A stretch of DNA of 64,000 nucleotides. Origin: Paracoccus sp. C2R09. Its GTDB lineage: Bacteria > Pseudomonadota > Alphaproteobacteria > Rhodobacterales > Rhodobacteraceae. The translations under genes and the position numbers were made by a program. Below the pieces are notes generated by a model, which ran no database searches, was not told the DNA's origin, and saw nothing but the letters and a program-made list of their open reading frames with translations. The number at the start of each line of letters is the position of its first letter. The first letter of the stretch is position 1. The DNA lies in the NCBI RefSeq assembly GCF_018860625.1, contig NZ_JAHKQB010000029.1:510073-574072 (forward strand), read 5' to 3'. Below, piece after piece: positions 34,658 to 43,738 of the stretch.

Positions 34658-36435
34658 TCCATATCCTCCAACAACAAGGGGCGGTAGCGGGACGTGCCGC
34701 GGGCGTCGAACTGCACGACGATCCCGCTCAGCCGCGGCAGGGTATAGGCCAGCTTCGACCGGCCTTCGGCATCGGTGATCAGTGGCGCCGATGCGCGCCA
34801 GCCACCCGCCAGCGCCGAAAAGGTGATCCGCCCCCGGGCGTTGCCCTGCGGACGGTCGTCCGGTCCCATGACCCTGAAGCGCACCGCATCGCCATCGCGC
34901 AATGCGGTGATGGTGCCGACCGGGTCCGGGGGCGGGCCGTGGGGATTGGCGACCGGCACCTCGCTGCAGAAGTTCAGCTCCCCCAGGCCCGTGCTGATCA
35001 CCAGCTCGAAGCGCCCCGTGCGCGGCAGGGCCGTGACGGTTTCGAACAGTCCGGGCCGTATTTCCACGAAGCTGCGGTCCAGCGTTGCCACCAGTCGCGG
35101 AACGCCCCCGCGCAACGAGGTTGCGGTCATCGCGGGCGCATCGCCCATGACGGATCCATCCATGATCCGGTAACCCTGATAACTGTCGGCATGGACGGCC
35201 AGCATTCCCTCCATCGGGAAAAGCGGCGCCAGCAGTTGTCGGGCGGATCCGGATGGCGGCACGGTCGAGGAGCCTATCTGGATCTCGCGGAAATTCGCAT
35301 CCTCGCCCCGGGCTATGGCCGCCAGATCCAGCGCGCCGACATGGGTCTGGCTGGCCAGCATCAGAAAGGCGGTGTCCTCGGAAAACGCGATCTCGGTGAA
35401 CGGGGCATTGGCACCCACGGCCCGGACCAGCCGGCTTCGCGCGACATCCACCACATTGACCCGGCCACCCGAAGGGGTCCAGGCCAGCACGACCCGCCCG
35501 CGGGGCGAGGCCACCAGGCGCGCGGCCTGGTCGGCCAGCGGGATGATGACCGGGGCTTCGATATCCCCAAGGTAATGGACGGCCACGGTGTCGCGGCGAA
35601 GCACCGCGATGGCGAATGGCCGATCAGCCTGATCATCGTGCAGAATCGCCACATCAAGGGCATCGGGTGCCCCCACCCTTGCGACGATCGCGCCCTGCTG
35701 CGCATCGATGACAAGGGCGTGCCGCGCGTCCAGCGCCGCGGCCCATCGCTGGTCGCGCGCAGCACGAAGGGTCGCGACGCCCCGCGCAATCTCGTGCCGC
35801 TGCGACCGGGTCGCGAACAGCAGCTGCCCGTCGTCCTGCCGGACAAGGATGCCGCCCGCGGGTCCGGCGACCAGTTGTGCGGGGCGATGAAGCCCGGCCA
35901 CCACCGTCTCGCGCTGTCCGGTCGGACCGACGGCCAGAACCTCGCCCGCGGATGGCAGGGCCAGAAGAAAACGGCGGCTGTCGGGGTCGGGCACCAGCGT
36001 GGACGGACGTTCGTCAAGGCGGAACGCCCCCATGATATTGGCCGAAGCCAACGAGAATTCCGGGTCCGAGAGGACCAGCGCGTCGTCTTCGGTCACGACA
36101 CCGATGACCGGGTCGTTGAGAAAGATCGCCCCCGCTGGCAGCCGCCCTGTCCGGGCAAAGCTTTCGGCCGATTGCCCGCAGGGCAGATCGCTGGCGCTGA
36201 CCTGCCGCAGCCACCCGAACAGCGTCAGCCCCGAGGGTGGCTGGCTGGAAAAGCCGCTTGCGACCGATACGCGGACCGTCACCGTCTCGCCTTCGGCGAT
36301 TGCCGTCGCGATCGTTCCGTCGGGCCGGAGGAATTCGGCCTGCGCGACCAGGGCGGGCTTCAGATCCTCTGCCGCGCCCGTCCCGGGCTGGGCCAGCAGA
36401 ACTGCGGCGGCGACCGCCCTTATCGTTCGGCGCAT
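34654..36435 (-). CDS. Secreted beta-propeller-like protein of the oxidase operon
   Basis: A 593-residue protein with signal peptide (MRRTIRAVAAAVLLAQPGTGA). Repeated blade-like segments (VPDPDSRRFLLALPSAGEVLAVG, GGRVNVVDVARSRLVRAVG) suggest a YVTN-type propeller in residues 140-430. The last 90 residues (GTITALRDGDAVRFRVMGPD) look like an immunoglobulin-type domain. It starts 16 bases inside the end of the oxidase gene, so translation is likely coupled. It may assist electron transfer or assembly of the oxidase. No precise family is recognised. Confidence 0.65.
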   Translation of the reverse strand: MRRTIRAVAAAVLLAQPGTGAAEDLKPALVAQAEFLRPDGTIATAIAEGETVTVRVSVASGFSSQPPSGLTLFGWLRQVSASDLPCGQSAESFARTGRLPAGAIFLNDPVIGVVTEDDALVLSDPEFSLASANIMGAFRLDERPSTLVPDPDSRRFLLALPSAGEVLAVGPTGQRETVVAGLHRPAQLVAGPAGGILVRQDDGQLLFATRSQRHEIARGVATLRAARDQRWAAALDARHALVIDAQQGAIVARVGAPDALDVAILHDDQADRPFAIAVLRRDTVAVHYLGDIEAPVIIPLADQAARLVASPRGRVVLAWTPSGGRVNVVDVARSRLVRAVGANAPFTEIAFSEDTAFLMLASQTHVGALDLAAIARGEDANFREIQIGSSTVPPSGSARQLLAPLFPMEGMLAVHADSYQGYRIMDGSVMGDAPAMTATSLRGGVPRLVATLDRSFVEIRPGLFETVTALPRTGRFELVISTGLGELNFCSEVPVANPHGPPPDPVGTITALRDGDAVRFRVMGPDDRPQGNARGRITFSALAGGWRASAPLITDAEGRSKLAYTLPRLSGIVVQFDARGTSRYRPLLLEDME

Positions 36436-39400
36436 CGGGCGGCATCCTTGTCGGCAATGTCCAGAAGACCCCAGACCCCGCCCGCCCGGATATGGGTCGG
36501 CCCGTCATGCCAGACATAGGTTCCCTGCACTGCCGCAGGTCGCAGCCAGGCGGTCATCGTCTTGCCGGGGGCCAGCAGGGCCGAGCGGGGGAAACCGAAG
36601 CCGGGGAACAGATCGTCATATGAATGTCCGTTCATGACGAAGGCCCGTTGACGGGCACGCCCACCGGGATGCACGACGCGGATGACGACCTGCTCGTCGG
36701 TGCAGGCCTCCAGTTTCAGCTGACCGGCATCGGACAGCGCGAAGCGGGGCGGGAACACATGCGCGTTGAGATCGTCGCTCTCGTCGATGGGTGTATCGGG
36801 CGACGCCTGGCGCAGCATGCGACTGAAGGCCGGGGATCGTTGGCTGACGGCAGCCTCGCCCCGATCATAGCTGTCATCGCAGACGATGCAATCGGGCACG
36901 ATGCGCAGCAAACGACCGTCGCCGTCCCGCGCCGGACGGTCGCCTTCGCCTTCCCAGTTCACCGCAAGCGTGGATGCGTCATCCCAATGGTTCAGCCCGT
37001 CCTGATAGAACAGGACGAATTCGCGCAGGTTGACGGGGTCGCCGTCATCCCGGGGCACCTGGTACAGCATCCCCTGCCCGTCCCCCAGGCCCGGCACATG
37101 GCTGGCTTCGCAGTATTCGTAACCTTCGACCGGATGATCGGCGCAGGACAGCCCGCCCGTTCCGGCAGGCTGCCAGTTCGCGGGCACCACGTCGATCACC
37201 CCGAACAGGCCATGCACGGTCTGAGAGATGACATCCCCCGTCGGAACGACGGGCACCGGCCCGAAGGCATAGGGGATCCAATGCGTGACCTCGTGCGCGG
37301 CCTGCCACAATGCCGATTGCACATGGGCGGCAATTTCCGTGTGAAGCTGTTCTGCGCTGGGGCAGTCCCGATCCGCCGCGCAGCCTTCGGCCAGCATCGG
37401 TTCCAGAACTGCCGGATCGGCGCCCAGGACGCCCCCGGTCAGGGCCTGAGGTGCCATCAAATCGAAGTCGTGACCCAGGACCGAGGCCAAGGCGGCGCCT
37501 TCCTCTGTATGCGGCACCACGATCAGCGGACCCGAATCCCCGCCCGTGACGCCCGAAAGAAGCGTCGCCAGGGGGCCTTCCGGCGCATTCAGAATGGCGA
37601 TGGCATGGTTGGCAAGGACGGTCTGCGCGTCGTTCTCGTCGTCGAAATCAAGACGCGAACGGCCAGCATAGGACACCATCAGGCGACTGGTCTCGACACC
37701 GCCATTGCCGCCGGGCAGCGCTGAAAGGTTGTACCCGTAGCCCTTGGGAACGTCGCGAACCAGATCGAGGCTGGGCAGCCCGAGGCTGAGCGCAAGGGAT
37801 GCCGAGGGTCGAACGCCGCCACGGTTGTCCGCATCGGGCAATGCCGCGAGGCGCAACCGCTTGCCGTTGTCGGAACCCTCGTGCAGTTCGGGAATGGGGT
37901 CGGCGTTCAACGGAACGATCCTGGGCAGGATCGCATCCCCGATCAGGTCGCGCATCGCGCCATCCGGACCACCCAGCAGGTTGACCACGCGCAGCCTGAG
38001 ACAATCCCCGGCGCGGACGCGCAGGACGAAGGGTTCCGGTTGCGTGCCGTGGACCCTTTGGATGTCGGCGATCACCTTGTCCGCCGTCAGTGCCTTCCAG
38101 CTTGAATCGTCCGCGATATCGTTGATGCCCAGATCGTTCGGCGACATCAGGGCCAGCATCAGGCCGTCCGGGTCGTAGACACCGTCGGCATAGATCGTTC
38201 CCTTGGGGTCGAACACGCGACGGGTTTCGAAGGCGACCATGGCCGCATCCACGACCCGCTGCACCGGCCCGCCTTCGGTGGGATAGGGGCATGCCAGCCC
38301 CGAACCGGCCGGTATCCCGGGCAGCGCGGCCGCGCCTTCGGCGCCGCGCACGTTGCCGCGAAGGCGTGTGCTGATGGGCACGGCAGGTCCGACCTCGACC
38401 GAGTTCAGCCCCGGCACGGTTGCCGGATCGGGCGCGGTGCCATCCCTGAAGATGCGCACCAGCCCCCAGGCCCCATTCCAAAGCGCATCGACCGACCCGA
38501 AATGATAGAGATAGTCCGACGAGGTCTTGGGCGTGCCATCCTGGGCCTGATCGTCAAGACCGCCCGATGCACCGAGCAGCGCGCTTTCGACGCTTGCGCC
38601 GATATCGGCGCGCAGGCTGCCCTGCATCTCGAAATGCTCGGAGATGCCGATCTCCTGCGCGAAATTGAAGCCTTCGATATTGTCGCAATTGGCCAGCGCG
38701 GTTTCGAAGGCCTTCCAATAGGCGATGTTATCGGCGTCCCATGGCGGATCCTCCCGGTTCGACGGGGCCGTGTCCAGCCATTGGCGGTAGGATCCGGGCC
38801 GCCCCTGGACGATCTGCGCCAACTGCTGGCAGCGGTTCTGCAGCGATGGCGCAGCCGCATCGACCAGCGGCCGGGCGCCCTGGGGAAAGGCCTGATCGAT
38901 ATTGCGCTTGAACGGCTGCCCCGACAGGACGAAGGTATGCTGCACCTCTTGCGCGCCCTGGACCAGGCGGAAGGCAAGCCGCTCTCCGGCGAAGGCTTCG
39001 AGGACCGGCGTTTCGGGATCCTGATGCACACCCGAATGAAGCGCATTCCCCGCATCGCCGATTTCCCCGGTCATCTGGTGGGAATAGGAGCATGTCCCGA
39101 ACATGCCATCGGCCAAGGCGCGTGTCGCATCGCTTTCGCCATGCTCGCCCGGTCGGTTCAGCTGCAACGGTGCGCAATCGGCCGATCGATCCGGGCCGCC
39201 ATCCGTATCCGCGATCCGAAGCGGCAGGGGCGCACCGCGATAGTTCACCAGATACGGGTCGTGATGGTCGACCGAAATCGATTCCGGCCGCTCGGGTGCG
39301 GCGACGGGCCCCGCCATCCGCCCCGGTTGCGGTACGCCCAGGGGAAAGACGGGACGATCCGGGTCGAAGGTCCCGCCCGCCTTCTGGCGATAGCTGACCA

Positions 39401-42400
39401 GATGTTCCAGAAGCGCACGGACCTCGTTCGTTCCGTCGGGCTGGCCTGCCAACATGTCCCCCTGGTAACGCGACCGGTGGATATCGTCCCGGTTCAGCCC
39501 GCCGGCGATCCAGGCAGGCGGATCGCCGGGATAGAAGAAGCTGAGCCCGGGGCCCTCGCGTTGAAAGCCCGTATTGCAGGCCGCCTCCATGTTGAACGGG
39601 CTCAGCCGGTGGCGTGCCTCGCAATAGATCTTCGCCATTCCTTCCAGACCCCCGAGGCCCGCATCCATGGCACCTGTGGGATCCTGCATCGCCCTGACCA
39701 ATTGTTGCGCATCGTTCCGGCTGCGCGGATCGTAAAGCAGCGCGAAATCGGCGATCGACATCGCGAATTCGCGATAGCTCGGGTGTTCGGGATCGCCCAG
39801 CCCGGTGCGGATCAGTTTGCGCGTCCCCTCCCACTGCTCGCCGCCCCATGCCACGGTCGTGGCCGCATCCGCCGGGTCCAGCGGCGTGGCGCAATCCGGG
39901 CCCGCCGCATCGAAATCGCAGACCGCCTGCAGCAGCGGCTTGCGATCCGGATCCCCCGCGACGCCGGTTCGGGCAGGCGGTTCGACCACGAGCGCGCTGT
40001 AGAACCCGTGCTGTTGGATCGAGGAGGGTCCGAAATGGTCATGGGTGAAGACCGTCCGCATCGTCCGGTCGATGGCCTTGCCCTTTTCGTCGTTCGACAG
40101 GATCGGATCGGCGAACCAGCGCTGGGTCGTGGTCTGGAACAGATAGGGGAACAGGCTGCGCGGCAGCCGCCAGATGCGATGTTCCTCGACCACGGGCGAG
40201 GTGCAGAAGCTGTCGCCGAAATCGGCTTCGAACTGCGGTGCGACACTTAGCGTGCCGGCGATGGCGGCTTCCAGGTCGGCCATGATCGCGGCGGCCTGCG
40301 GGTTCCCGGTCTTGTCCCATGCGCACAGCCGGGCCGCGACCTCGTCCGGGGCGAAGGTGCCGTCCTCATAGTTCCAGCCATTGCCCGAACCGTCCGAGGA
40401 GGTGACGTCGAACTTCACCAGATGGATATGCTGGCCGATGGTGTCTGTCGGCGTGCGCACCTGGAAATCGTCCAGTTCCAGTTCCTTGGGCAGTTCGTTG
40501 GTGTGCCGGAATTCGATGCATTCGCCCGACAGCGCGCGGAAGAAGAACGGCTCCTCGCTGTCGCTGATCAGGGGCGATATCAGGCCCGGTCCGGCCTTGA
40601 ACCTGTCGGATTCGGTGCTGAGCACGTTGATGCGGGCCTGCGGATCATGCCAGCCCGCCCGGTTGACGATCATGTCCAGCTGCACGGCAGAGGCCTCGTA
40701 TCGCCGATACCCCGCCACGGCCCCGTCGCCCAGGAACGGATCACCCAGCCAGCTGCCGGTCAGGGGGTCCGTGACCGCATCCGCCTTTGCGTCGGGGATC
40801 CAGCGCCCGCAGGGATCCGCAAAGGGCGCGCCCGGCCGGGGGGCGGCGCCGTTGACGTAAAAGACGGGCGGGCGGTCCGGCTGTGCGCCGGGCGCGGTCG
40901 CAAGCCCCGTGTCATAGCCGCCGTTCTGCTGTTGTGTCACCGCGGTCCCGTCCGCCCGCGCAAGGCGCAGCGCGCCTCCGTCGGGACCATAGCGTTCCCC
41001 ATCATGGTGGAACCCCATCGCTGCCTGCTCCAGCCGCTCGCCCAGGGGGTCGCGAAGCTTGATGACGGCGCGGTTCATCTTGCCGCTCAGATCTCCGAGG
41101 GCGAAGGCCTTGGCGATCACCTGCCTCATCGCATCGACCTGCCGTTCGGGCGACAGCGCCTCGAATATCGCGGGATCCGAGATGACTTCGGGCAGCCTGA
41201 TCCCCAATTCGCGTTCGGACCCCGCGCTTACGACATGTCGGTTCAGCCCCCCGTCCAGCCATTCGCCGGCGGCTTCGAACAGTCCCGACGCATCGCCGTC
41301 CCGGCGCAGATCCTCGGCGGCGCTGGCATCGGCGAATTCGCCAAGGTTGCGTGCGATATCAAGCGGCGCCTGCGGCGGCCTGTGGCCCGGTTCGGCCGCG
41401 ATATAGAAGGGATAGCCGGGCATGGGGGTCGGCGCATCCGACAGCAGTTCCCCGCTGTCGGCATCCATGTCGGCGGCAACGGCATAGGTCGGTGCCAGCG
41501 GAATCGGTTCGCCCGGCAAGGGTACAAGCGCCGGGATGGGCGTTCCCTCCTGCGCGTTCATCCATTCGCCGGTGGTCGGATCGACGCTGCCTGCGCGGGC
41601 CGCCGCCCGATCCGCGACCGGCGTGAAATCGACCGACAGGCCGTCATGCGCCTGCCCGTCCGGCATCAGGCGGGTGCCGTCCTCCAGCGCGTCATGCACA
41701 CGCCAGAGCGCCCACATCCCTTGCGCGAAATGCGGATAGAGATGGCAGTGGAAGATCGAATCCCCCACCGTCCGGTTGCGGTTCCCCGACCCCTGGCTGT
41801 CCCACCAGCCCTGCCCTGTATCGCCCGGACCGCGCAGGCCACCGTGATAGATGTTGTAGGTGAAGCCCTGCTGCGGTCCGACCGTCTGACTGTCGAGGTA
41901 ACTGCCCCGGTTGGGGTCGTTGCCCGCAAACCACTGATGCGCATGAAGGTGGAAGACATGCGTTTCCTTCGGTCCGGCATGGAAGTTTCGGAAGACGACC
42001 GGATCGTTCAGATAGGAATGGTGAACGTTCGACGGGTCGTCCGGATACCATTCCAGCAAGGCCGGATCGCCGTTGACCCAGGATGACAGGAAGAATTCCT
42101 CGTACAGGCATTCCATGCAGTCGTCGCCGGGGCCGATGCCCTTGCGATTGGCCAGCAGGATCGAGCCCATGCCCGACGCCCCGTAATTGATCGCGAACCC
42201 GTCCTTTACCCCTGCCAGCTGGCCGAACTGGCCCAGCTCGCGGAAGTTTTTGGTATAGAAGGTCTTCAGCTCATCGTGGAAGAAGACCGAGAATTCACGA
42301 AACGAGGTATAAGCAGGCTCGACCGTTCCGGCATCGACCGGCTGACCCTGCAGCGCGGGCGCGCAATCGGCACCCGGCGCCGAGCTGTCGCAATAGATGA

Positions 42401-43550
42401 TCGCATTCAGATCGCCATGCACGATCTCGACCGCGCCGGCATCGTTGAAATCCGCCTGGGCGGTTCCGTCGACCGGCATCGCCATGTTCAGGATCGGAAC
42501 CCCCGTCCCGGCGTCGTCGGTGCCCTCGTAATCGGGGCCGCCCTGCCGGGTCCGGTTCGGCACGGTGCCGGTCGCGTTCCAGACCGCGTCCAGCGCTGCG
42601 CTTGTCACCTGGCTGCGATACCAGCGCGATCCGGGCTTCTGCGCCACGACCGCCCCGAACAGGCCATGGACAAGGCTGCCGCCGTTCCCCTCTCCGCCGG
42701 CGGGCGCAGCAAGCGAGGCGAAGAAATAGGTCCCCTCTTGCAGGACCCGGTAGCGGCAGTGGAAATCATCGCCGGGTTCTACCATGTCGGTGCCATAGCA
42801 TGCGGGATCGGGGGCGTCCTTGCCGGGCATCGCCACGGGAACCAGGCCCTGGACGACAAGGTTCACGCCGCGTGTCCGGGGCCAATCGGGCGGTGACGCC
42901 CGGTCCTCCGGCGCATCGGATGATGGCTGCGTGTCGCAGGAAGCCTCGCCATGCGCCACCAGCTGCGCATCCCCTTCGGCGACGGATGCCCGGACGCGTT
43001 CCCTGCCGATATCGGCGGTGGGATCGGCCCGGTCGCAGAAATCGCGCGAGAAATCGGGGGCCTGCGACGGGGCAAGCAGATTGCGCACATGCACCACCAA
43101 TGTATCCCCGACATTCACGCGCAGAACCATCGGACGGGGCCGTTTGCAATCACGCAGCCGCACATTTCCGGCAGACAGCCCGGTTCCGGCCGCACGGGTT
43201 TCCGTCCCCAGCAGCGTCTGGCAATCGCCCGCCGCAAGCGGTTCATCCAGCGACAGGTCGATCACTCCGTCGGCTGCAACCGCAGGTTCCAGCGGGGCAA
43301 TGTCGCGGTTCAACACGAAGATCATCCCAAAGGGATTGAACGAGCCGAAGCGGTTATAGACCAATGTCTGGTCGATGGCGGCCAGATCCGCGCAGACCAC
43401 CCGGGCATCATCGGACGCCTTCACCGACAGGCAGGTCTCGGACATCTCGGTCCTTTCGGGGGCGGCGCCCGTGGCCGCCACCGCCGGTGCACCGAACATG
43501 CCCAGGGCCATTCCACCCAGCAGGGCGACGAACTTGGGGAATTTGCGCAT
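36420..43550 (-). CDS. Giant multicopper-oxidase-like protein (2376 residues, MnxG-like)
   Basis: The start at ATG 43550 follows GGAGGGTGG and gives a clean signal peptide (MRKFPKFVALLGGMALGMFGAPAVAA); the longer frame to 43697 is rejected. Cupredoxin signatures occur along the whole chain. H534-L-H536-A-H538-QW and H601-C602-H603-LYP-H607-FAQG-M612 give one complete type-1 plus trinuclear motif. Further histidine clusters are H1041-I-H1043, H1170-D-H1172 followed by QQH1181, H1491, and cupredoxin-like segments near the C-terminus (GTYVWHDGPTHIRAGGVWGLL). Size and these clusters recall MnxG-type manganese oxidases. It is first in an operon with propeller, SCO and cytochrome genes. Substrate is inferred: Mn(II), Fe(II), Cu(I) or organic. 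Confidence 0.8.
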   Translation of the reverse strand: MRKFPKFVALLGGMALGMFGAPAVAATGAAPERTEMSETCLSVKASDDARVVCADLAAIDQTLVYNRFGSFNPFGMIFVLNRDIAPLEPAVAADGVIDLSLDEPLAAGDCQTLLGTETRAAGTGLSAGNVRLRDCKRPRPMVLRVNVGDTLVVHVRNLLAPSQAPDFSRDFCDRADPTADIGRERVRASVAEGDAQLVAHGEASCDTQPSSDAPEDRASPPDWPRTRGVNLVVQGLVPVAMPGKDAPDPACYGTDMVEPGDDFHCRYRVLQEGTYFFASLAAPAGGEGNGGSLVHGLFGAVVAQKPGSRWYRSQVTSAALDAVWNATGTVPNRTRQGGPDYEGTDDAGTGVPILNMAMPVDGTAQADFNDAGAVEIVHGDLNAIIYCDSSAPGADCAPALQGQPVDAGTVEPAYTSFREFSVFFHDELKTFYTKNFRELGQFGQLAGVKDGFAINYGASGMGSILLANRKGIGPGDDCMECLYEEFFLSSWVNGDPALLEWYPDDPSNVHHSYLNDPVVFRNFHAGPKETHVFHLHAHQWFAGNDPNRGSYLDSQTVGPQQGFTYNIYHGGLRGPGDTGQGWWDSQGSGNRNRTVGDSIFHCHLYPHFAQGMWALWRVHDALEDGTRLMPDGQAHDGLSVDFTPVADRAAARAGSVDPTTGEWMNAQEGTPIPALVPLPGEPIPLAPTYAVAADMDADSGELLSDAPTPMPGYPFYIAAEPGHRPPQAPLDIARNLGEFADASAAEDLRRDGDASGLFEAAGEWLDGGLNRHVVSAGSERELGIRLPEVISDPAIFEALSPERQVDAMRQVIAKAFALGDLSGKMNRAVIKLRDPLGERLEQAAMGFHHDGERYGPDGGALRLARADGTAVTQQQNGGYDTGLATAPGAQPDRPPVFYVNGAAPRPGAPFADPCGRWIPDAKADAVTDPLTGSWLGDPFLGDGAVAGYRRYEASAVQLDMIVNRAGWHDPQARINVLSTESDRFKAGPGLISPLISDSEEPFFFRALSGECIEFRHTNELPKELELDDFQVRTPTDTIGQHIHLVKFDVTSSDGSGNGWNYEDGTFAPDEVAARLCAWDKTGNPQAAAIMADLEAAIAGTLSVAPQFEADFGDSFCTSPVVEEHRIWRLPRSLFPYLFQTTTQRWFADPILSNDEKGKAIDRTMRTVFTHDHFGPSSIQQHGFYSALVVEPPARTGVAGDPDRKPLLQAVCDFDAAGPDCATPLDPADAATTVAWGGEQWEGTRKLIRTGLGDPEHPSYREFAMSIADFALLYDPRSRNDAQQLVRAMQDPTGAMDAGLGGLEGMAKIYCEARHRLSPFNMEAACNTGFQREGPGLSFFYPGDPPAWIAGGLNRDDIHRSRYQGDMLAGQPDGTNEVRALLEHLVSYRQKAGGTFDPDRPVFPLGVPQPGRMAGPVAAPERPESISVDHHDPYLVNYRGAPLPLRIADTDGGPDRSADCAPLQLNRPGEHGESDATRALADGMFGTCSYSHQMTGEIGDAGNALHSGVHQDPETPVLEAFAGERLAFRLVQGAQEVQHTFVLSGQPFKRNIDQAFPQGARPLVDAAAPSLQNRCQQLAQIVQGRPGSYRQWLDTAPSNREDPPWDADNIAYWKAFETALANCDNIEGFNFAQEIGISEHFEMQGSLRADIGASVESALLGASGGLDDQAQDGTPKTSSDYLYHFGSVDALWNGAWGLVRIFRDGTAPDPATVPGLNSVEVGPAVPISTRLRGNVRGAEGAAALPGIPAGSGLACPYPTEGGPVQRVVDAAMVAFETRRVFDPKGTIYADGVYDPDGLMLALMSPNDLGINDIADDSSWKALTADKVIADIQRVHGTQPEPFVLRVRAGDCLRLRVVNLLGGPDGAMRDLIGDAILPRIVPLNADPIPELHEGSDNGKRLRLAALPDADNRGGVRPSASLALSLGLPSLDLVRDVPKGYGYNLSALPGGNGGVETSRLMVSYAGRSRLDFDDENDAQTVLANHAIAILNAPEGPLATLLSGVTGGDSGPLIVVPHTEEGAALASVLGHDFDLMAPQALTGGVLGADPAVLEPMLAEGCAADRDCPSAEQLHTEIAAHVQSALWQAAHEVTHWIPYAFGPVPVVPTGDVISQTVHGLFGVIDVVPANWQPAGTGGLSCADHPVEGYEYCEASHVPGLGDGQGMLYQVPRDDGDPVNLREFVLFYQDGLNHWDDASTLAVNWEGEGDRPARDGDGRLLRIVPDCIVCDDSYDRGEAAVSQRSPAFSRMLRQASPDTPIDESDDLNAHVFPPRFALSDAGQLKLEACTDEQVVIRVVHPGGRARQRAFVMNGHSYDDLFPGFGFPRSALLAPGKTMTAWLRPAAVQGTYVWHDGPTHIRAGGVWGLLDIADKDAARCAER

Positions 43551-43738
43551 GACCACCCTCCGGAACTCAGCAAGCATCGCGACAAGACCAAGCGGAACAA
43601 TATCGGGATGAAAATGCATTTCTGAATTCTTCGGGTTAATAATATTATTTTCAGTTCGTGCAGAAAGAGAATCTTTAAACCGCTTCTGATTCAGCATATC
43701 ATAAATGCATCCGGTTATAAATTAATTATGGCCCATAT
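43551..43738. promoter_or_regulatory. AT-rich divergent promoter region between the oxidase and protease genes
   Basis: This 188-bp gap is much richer in A+T than its surroundings. It contains a perfect 12-bp palindrome AATAATATTATT (43638-43649) and two copies of AAATGCAT. Several TATAAT-like hexamers make the true promoters unresolvable by eye. It must serve both the leftward oxidase operon and the rightward protease gene. Confidence 0.5.

Noticed and set aside
36624..42086. Several plus-strand frames of 366-582 codons
   Set aside because: All lie opposite the giant oxidase gene and lack starts, motifs and plausible composition.
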